Source: DASSJT01 sp963715025 (GTDB lineage Bacteria > Actinomycetota > Actinomycetes > Actinomycetales > Dermatophilaceae). Taken from it: 64,000 bases of DNA. Shown one piece after another: positions 61,506-64,000 of this stretch (the first letter of the stretch is position 1; the number at the start of each line of letters is the position of its first letter). Location: positions 1,302,001-1,366,000 of the forward strand of contig CAVQQQ010000009.1 of the NCBI GenBank assembly GCA_963715025.1, in the 5' to 3' direction. A program made the position numbers and the translations under genes. The notes under the pieces are model-generated. The model did no database searches. It saw only the letters and a program-made list of their open reading frames with translations, and had not been told where the DNA came from.

Positions 61506-63251
61506 ATGACGAAGGAGAGCACGGAGGATTCCGCCGAACCGGCCGACTCGCCAACCGCGACGCAGCGGTATCGGGAGGCCCGAGACCTGCTTCTGGCGCT
61601 GCGTGAGGACCGCGACCAGGCGGTGGCGACGTTCGCGTGGCCCGACCTGGGAGAGACCTTCAACTGGGCGGTCGACTGGTTCGACGCCATCGCACGGGGG
61701 AACGGGGGCAATGCGCTGGTCCTGGTGGAGGAGGACGGCACCTCGACCGAGATCACGTTCGACGGGATGGCCAATCGCTCCGACCGCGTGGCCACGTGGC
61801 TGGCGGCCCTGGGGGTGGGACGAGGCGACCCGGTCATCCTCATGCTGGGCAACCAGGTCGAGCTCTGGGACTGCATGCTCGCCGTGATGAAGCTCGGTGC
61901 CGTCATCATGCCGACGACCACCGCCGTGGGGCCCGCCGACCTGGTCGACCGCATCACCCGCGGCGCTGCGCGCCACGTCATCGCCAACGCCTCCGACACC
62001 GGGAAGTTCGCCGATGTCCCCGGCGACTACTCGCGGATCTCGGTGGGTGACGCCGAGGGCTGGACCGACCTGCGGGCGGCATACGACCATGACGCTGAGC
62101 CGACACCGCACCCGGGCACCGCGCCCACGGACCCGCTGCTCCTCTACTTCACGTCTGGCACCACCAGCAAGCCCAAGCTGGTGCAGCACACGCAGGTGTC
62201 CTACCCGCTCGGGCACCTGTCAACGATGTACTGGCTCGGGGTGCGCCCCGGCGACATCCACCTCAACATCTCCTCGCCGGGCTGGGCCAAGCACGCCTGG
62301 TCGTGCTTCTTCGCGCCGTGGATCGCCGAGGCGACGATCTTCGTCTACAACTACGGGCGCTTCGACGCCGACGCGCTGCTCGAGCAGATGCGCGACTGGC
62401 ACGTGACGTCGTTCTGCGCGCCGCCCACGGTGTGGCGCATGCTCATCAACGCCGACCTGTCCGGTGGGCCGGGCGACCTGCGCGAGGTGATCGGAGCAGG
62501 CGAGCCGCTGAACCCGGAGGTCATCGAACAGGTGCGCCGGGCGTGGGGTCTGACCTTGCGCGACGGGTACGGGCAGACGGAAATGACTGCGGCCGTGGGG
62601 AATCCACCCGGCTCGATGGTCAGGCCCGGGTCGATGGGCCGGCCGCTGCCCGGGGTTCCGGTGGCCCTGGTCGACTCACTGACCGGCCAGCGGAGCGAGG
62701 CGGAGGGAGAGATCTGCCTGGACCTGTCGGCGCACCCCCTGCCGCTCATGACCGGTTACCAGGGCGACGAGGAGCGCAACGCCGAGGCCATGGCTGGAGG
62801 GTGGTACCACACCGGCGACGTCGCCTCGATGGACGCCGACGGCTACATCACCTACATCGGCCGCACCGACGACGTGTTCAAGGCGAGCGACTACAAGATC
62901 AGCCCGTTCGAGCTGGAGTCGGTGCTCATCGAGCACCCGGCCGTGGCTGAGGCGGCTGTCGTGCCCGCTCCCGACGAGGTGCGGCTGGCGGTGCCCAAGG
63001 CGTATGTCGTGCTGGCTCCGGGACACGAGCCCACCGAAGAGACGGCCGAGTCGATCCTGAAGTACGCGCGCGAGCACCTGGCGCCGTGGCAGCGCGTGCG
63101 GCGACTGGAGTTCGCCGAGCTGCCGAAGACGATCTCGGGCAAGATCCGGCGAGTCGAGCTACGGCACCGCGAAGAGCAGGTTGCCGCCGGCGAGATCCAG
63201 GGCGATGGCACCGAGTGGCGCGACGACCAGTTCCCCGACCTCAGGGAGTAG
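61506..63251 (+). CDS. Acyl-CoA synthetase (AMP-forming)
   Basis: 581 aa. AMP-binding core: LLYFTSGTTSKPKLVQHTQVS (P-loop), GYGQTEMT, YHTGDVASMDADGYITYIGRTDDVFKASDYKISPFELES and C-terminal PKTISGKIRRVEL with the catalytic Lys. A 60-residue polar N-terminus. ANL-family enzyme; ATP, CoA and a carboxylate give acyl-CoA and AMP. The motif set is like the acetyl-/medium-chain-type acyl-CoA synthetases. Monocistronic; substrate uncertain. Confidence 0.95.
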   Translation: MTKESTEDSAEPADSPTATQRYREARDLLLALREDRDQAVATFAWPDLGETFNWAVDWFDAIARGNGGNALVLVEEDGTSTEITFDGMANRSDRVATWLAALGVGRGDPVILMLGNQVELWDCMLAVMKLGAVIMPTTTAVGPADLVDRITRGAARHVIANASDTGKFADVPGDYSRISVGDAEGWTDLRAAYDHDAEPTPHPGTAPTDPLLLYFTSGTTSKPKLVQHTQVSYPLGHLSTMYWLGVRPGDIHLNISSPGWAKHAWSCFFAPWIAEATIFVYNYGRFDADALLEQMRDWHVTSFCAPPTVWRMLINADLSGGPGDLREVIGAGEPLNPEVIEQVRRAWGLTLRDGYGQTEMTAAVGNPPGSMVRPGSMGRPLPGVPVALVDSLTGQRSEAEGEICLDLSAHPLPLMTGYQGDEERNAEAMAGGWYHTGDVASMDADGYITYIGRTDDVFKASDYKISPFELESVLIEHPAVAEAAVVPAPDEVRLAVPKAYVVLAPGHEPTEETAESILKYAREHLAPWQRVRRLEFAELPKTISGKIRRVELRHREEQVAAGEIQGDGTEWRDDQFPDLRE

Positions 63252-63255
63252 GCCT

Positions 63256-64000
63256 TCACGGCGCCGGCTCGATGGGGACAATGGCTCGCTCGAGGCCCAG
63301 GTCGGGCGAGCAGGTGCGGGGCGCGGCGCCGGCGGCGGGCGGGCTGGCGATCCGGCTGCCGTTGACCAGGGACACATCGTCGTAGGCGGGTCGTCCCTCG
63401 ATGACGTTGCGGAACTGGTAGCGCGCCAGCGACGTCAGTCGGCAGTCCTGCCCGAAGGTCACGATGTCGAACGCCGACGGCTGCCCGGTCAGCTCCTCGC
63501 CCTGGCCCTCGATGAAGTGGCTCAGCGGACCCCCGCCGGTGAAGGTTCCCACCTGGATCCGGTGCCCCTCGAGGTCGCTGCTGTGGATGTGCCCGTTGAC
63601 CACGATCGCCGCGCGCGTGACCGGCTGCACCGCAGCGGGCTCGTGGCTCACGACGATGTCGGGCACGTCGCGGTCGGCGAACGTCTGCATGAACGCCGCC
63701 GTGGCCGGCTTCTGCTTGCCCGCGGTGTCGCGGTTGTCGTCGCCGAACCACCGCGGGTCGTTGAACCCGTCGATGCGTATGCCGTTCAGCAGCACAGTCT
63801 GGTAGGTCGCCTGATCGGGTTGCAGCAGAATGACATTGGGGATCTTGGCCAAGCGGTCGACCAAAGCGGTGTCGGTGGCGGTGTTGGCGTCGTGATTGCC
63901 TTTGACGAACAGGTACGGCACGCCGAGAGACCTGATTCCGGCGAAGATTCCTGCCGCATCAGCCTCCGCCGGAGTGCCGAGGTTGACGAGGTCGCCAGCG
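63256..64000 (-). CDS. Metallophosphoesterase family protein (5' end outside the window)
   Basis: At least 247 residues, open to the right edge. The frame continues to base 64000, giving a GDLVNLGTPAEAD block (metal ligand Asp), then VKGNHD, SHEP and VVNGHIHSS, the standard calcineurin-like metal-binding motifs. The C-terminal 60 residues are Pro/Ala-rich and not conserved. Phosphodiesterase or phosphatase; no partner visible. A CGGCATAC/GTATGCCG copy lies at 63777-63784. Confidence 0.9.
   Translation of the reverse strand, partial: AGDLVNLGTPAEADAAGIFAGIRSLGVPYLFVKGNHDANTATDTALVDRLAKIPNVILLQPDQATYQTVLLNGIRIDGFNDPRWFGDDNRDTAGKQKPATAAFMQTFADRDVPDIVVSHEPAAVQPVTRAAIVVNGHIHSSDLEGHRIQVGTFTGGGPLSHFIEGQGEELTGQPSAFDIVTFGQDCRLTSLARYQFRNVIEGRPAYDDVSLVNGSRIASPPAAGAAPRTCSPDLGLERAIVPIEPAP

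Noticed and set aside
1..64000. tRNA, rRNA, insertion sequence, prophage or CRISPR array
   Set aside because: I saw no cloverleaf, transposase or integrase motif, att-like repeat, or regularly spaced direct repeats beyond the four 18/19-bp copies at 38.85 kb.
1..64000. Octamer as a KOPS- or Chi-like polar sequence
   Set aside because: Copies are nearly equally divided between strands (about 25 to 21) and occur as inverted pairs, which polar signals do not do.

Overview
The window is very GC-rich DNA (about 70 % by eye) from a free-living actinomycete. Supporting signs are pervasive GTG starts, stop/start overlaps of the GTGA or ATGA type, a mycothiol-conjugate-amidase-like PIG-L deacetylase, a class F sortase, an EthA-like monooxygenase, an MmpS-like exported protein and RsbU/STAS-type regulators. 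Intrasporangiaceae-like is a guess from overall feel, not from a marker gene. I see no rRNA, tRNA, CRISPR array, insertion sequence or phage gene. The window reads as ordinary chromosome, with one incomplete gene at the right edge.

Layout, left to right. 0-3.6 kb: a membrane-anchored sulfite-oxidase-like molybdoenzyme, a small membrane protein and an OmpR-type two-component pair, all overlapping. 3.7-5.2 kb: an HtrA-like protease and an MmpS-like secreted protein. 5.4-8.0 kb: a PAS/GAF/SpoIIE phosphatase and a STAS antagonist. 8.1-11.6 kb: an ABC-2 exporter with two permease halves in one chain, and a DUF998-like protein. 11.8-16.6 kb: a zinc alcohol dehydrogenase, a VOC protein, an alkyl-DHAP-synthase-like FAD oxidase and a Baeyer-Villiger-type monooxygenase. 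16.8-22.0 kb: a minus-strand operon of a large membrane patatin, a NarL-type histidine kinase and its response regulator. 22.3-24.2 kb: a Cys-rich HTH regulator divergent from a DoxX-like protein and folE, with a 67-bp operator between them. 24.3-30.2 kb: a class F sortase, a Thr-rich surface protein, an enoyl-CoA hydratase, a VOC protein, a flippase-like protein, a small HTH protein and an NlpC/P60 hydrolase. 30.1-36.6 kb: a TetR regulator divergent from an acyl-CoA dehydrogenase / two SDR / phosphotransferase / histidine phosphatase / quinone reductase run. 36.7-38.8 kb: a PIG-L deacetylase and an MFS carrier. 39.0-46.3 kb: a VOC protein, a 2,4-dienoyl-CoA-reductase-like enzyme with a PadR regulator, an FMO plus SDR, and a CoA-disulfide reductase fused to rhodanese. 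46.5-49.4 kb: a TPR protein, an FMN hydroxyacid oxidase, a secreted protein and a SHOCT protein. 49.6-57.0 kb: a sugar-alcohol ABC/dehydrogenase/xylulokinase operon with a SorC regulator. 57.4-60.9 kb: a (Asp-Gly-Gly-Ala)n repeat protein, a JmjC/cupin oxygenase, a sucrase/ferredoxin-like protein and a hypothetical protein. 61.0-64 kb: a GNAT, an acyl-CoA synthetase and a truncated metallophosphoesterase.

Two things stand out. First, the octamer GTATGCCG / CGGCATAC occurs about 46 times by eye, against roughly 2-3 expected from base composition. It occurs on both strands, in every reading frame (forcing rare ATA and TAT codons) and as paired inverted copies in intergenic hairpins. That resembles the layout of DNA-uptake-type sequences in Gram-negative bacteria, which to my knowledge is not described for actinomycetes. 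Second, the trio of repeat protein, JmjC oxygenase and [2Fe-2S]-type thioredoxin-fold protein looks like a peptide-modification system in which the repetitive Asp-rich protein would be the substrate.
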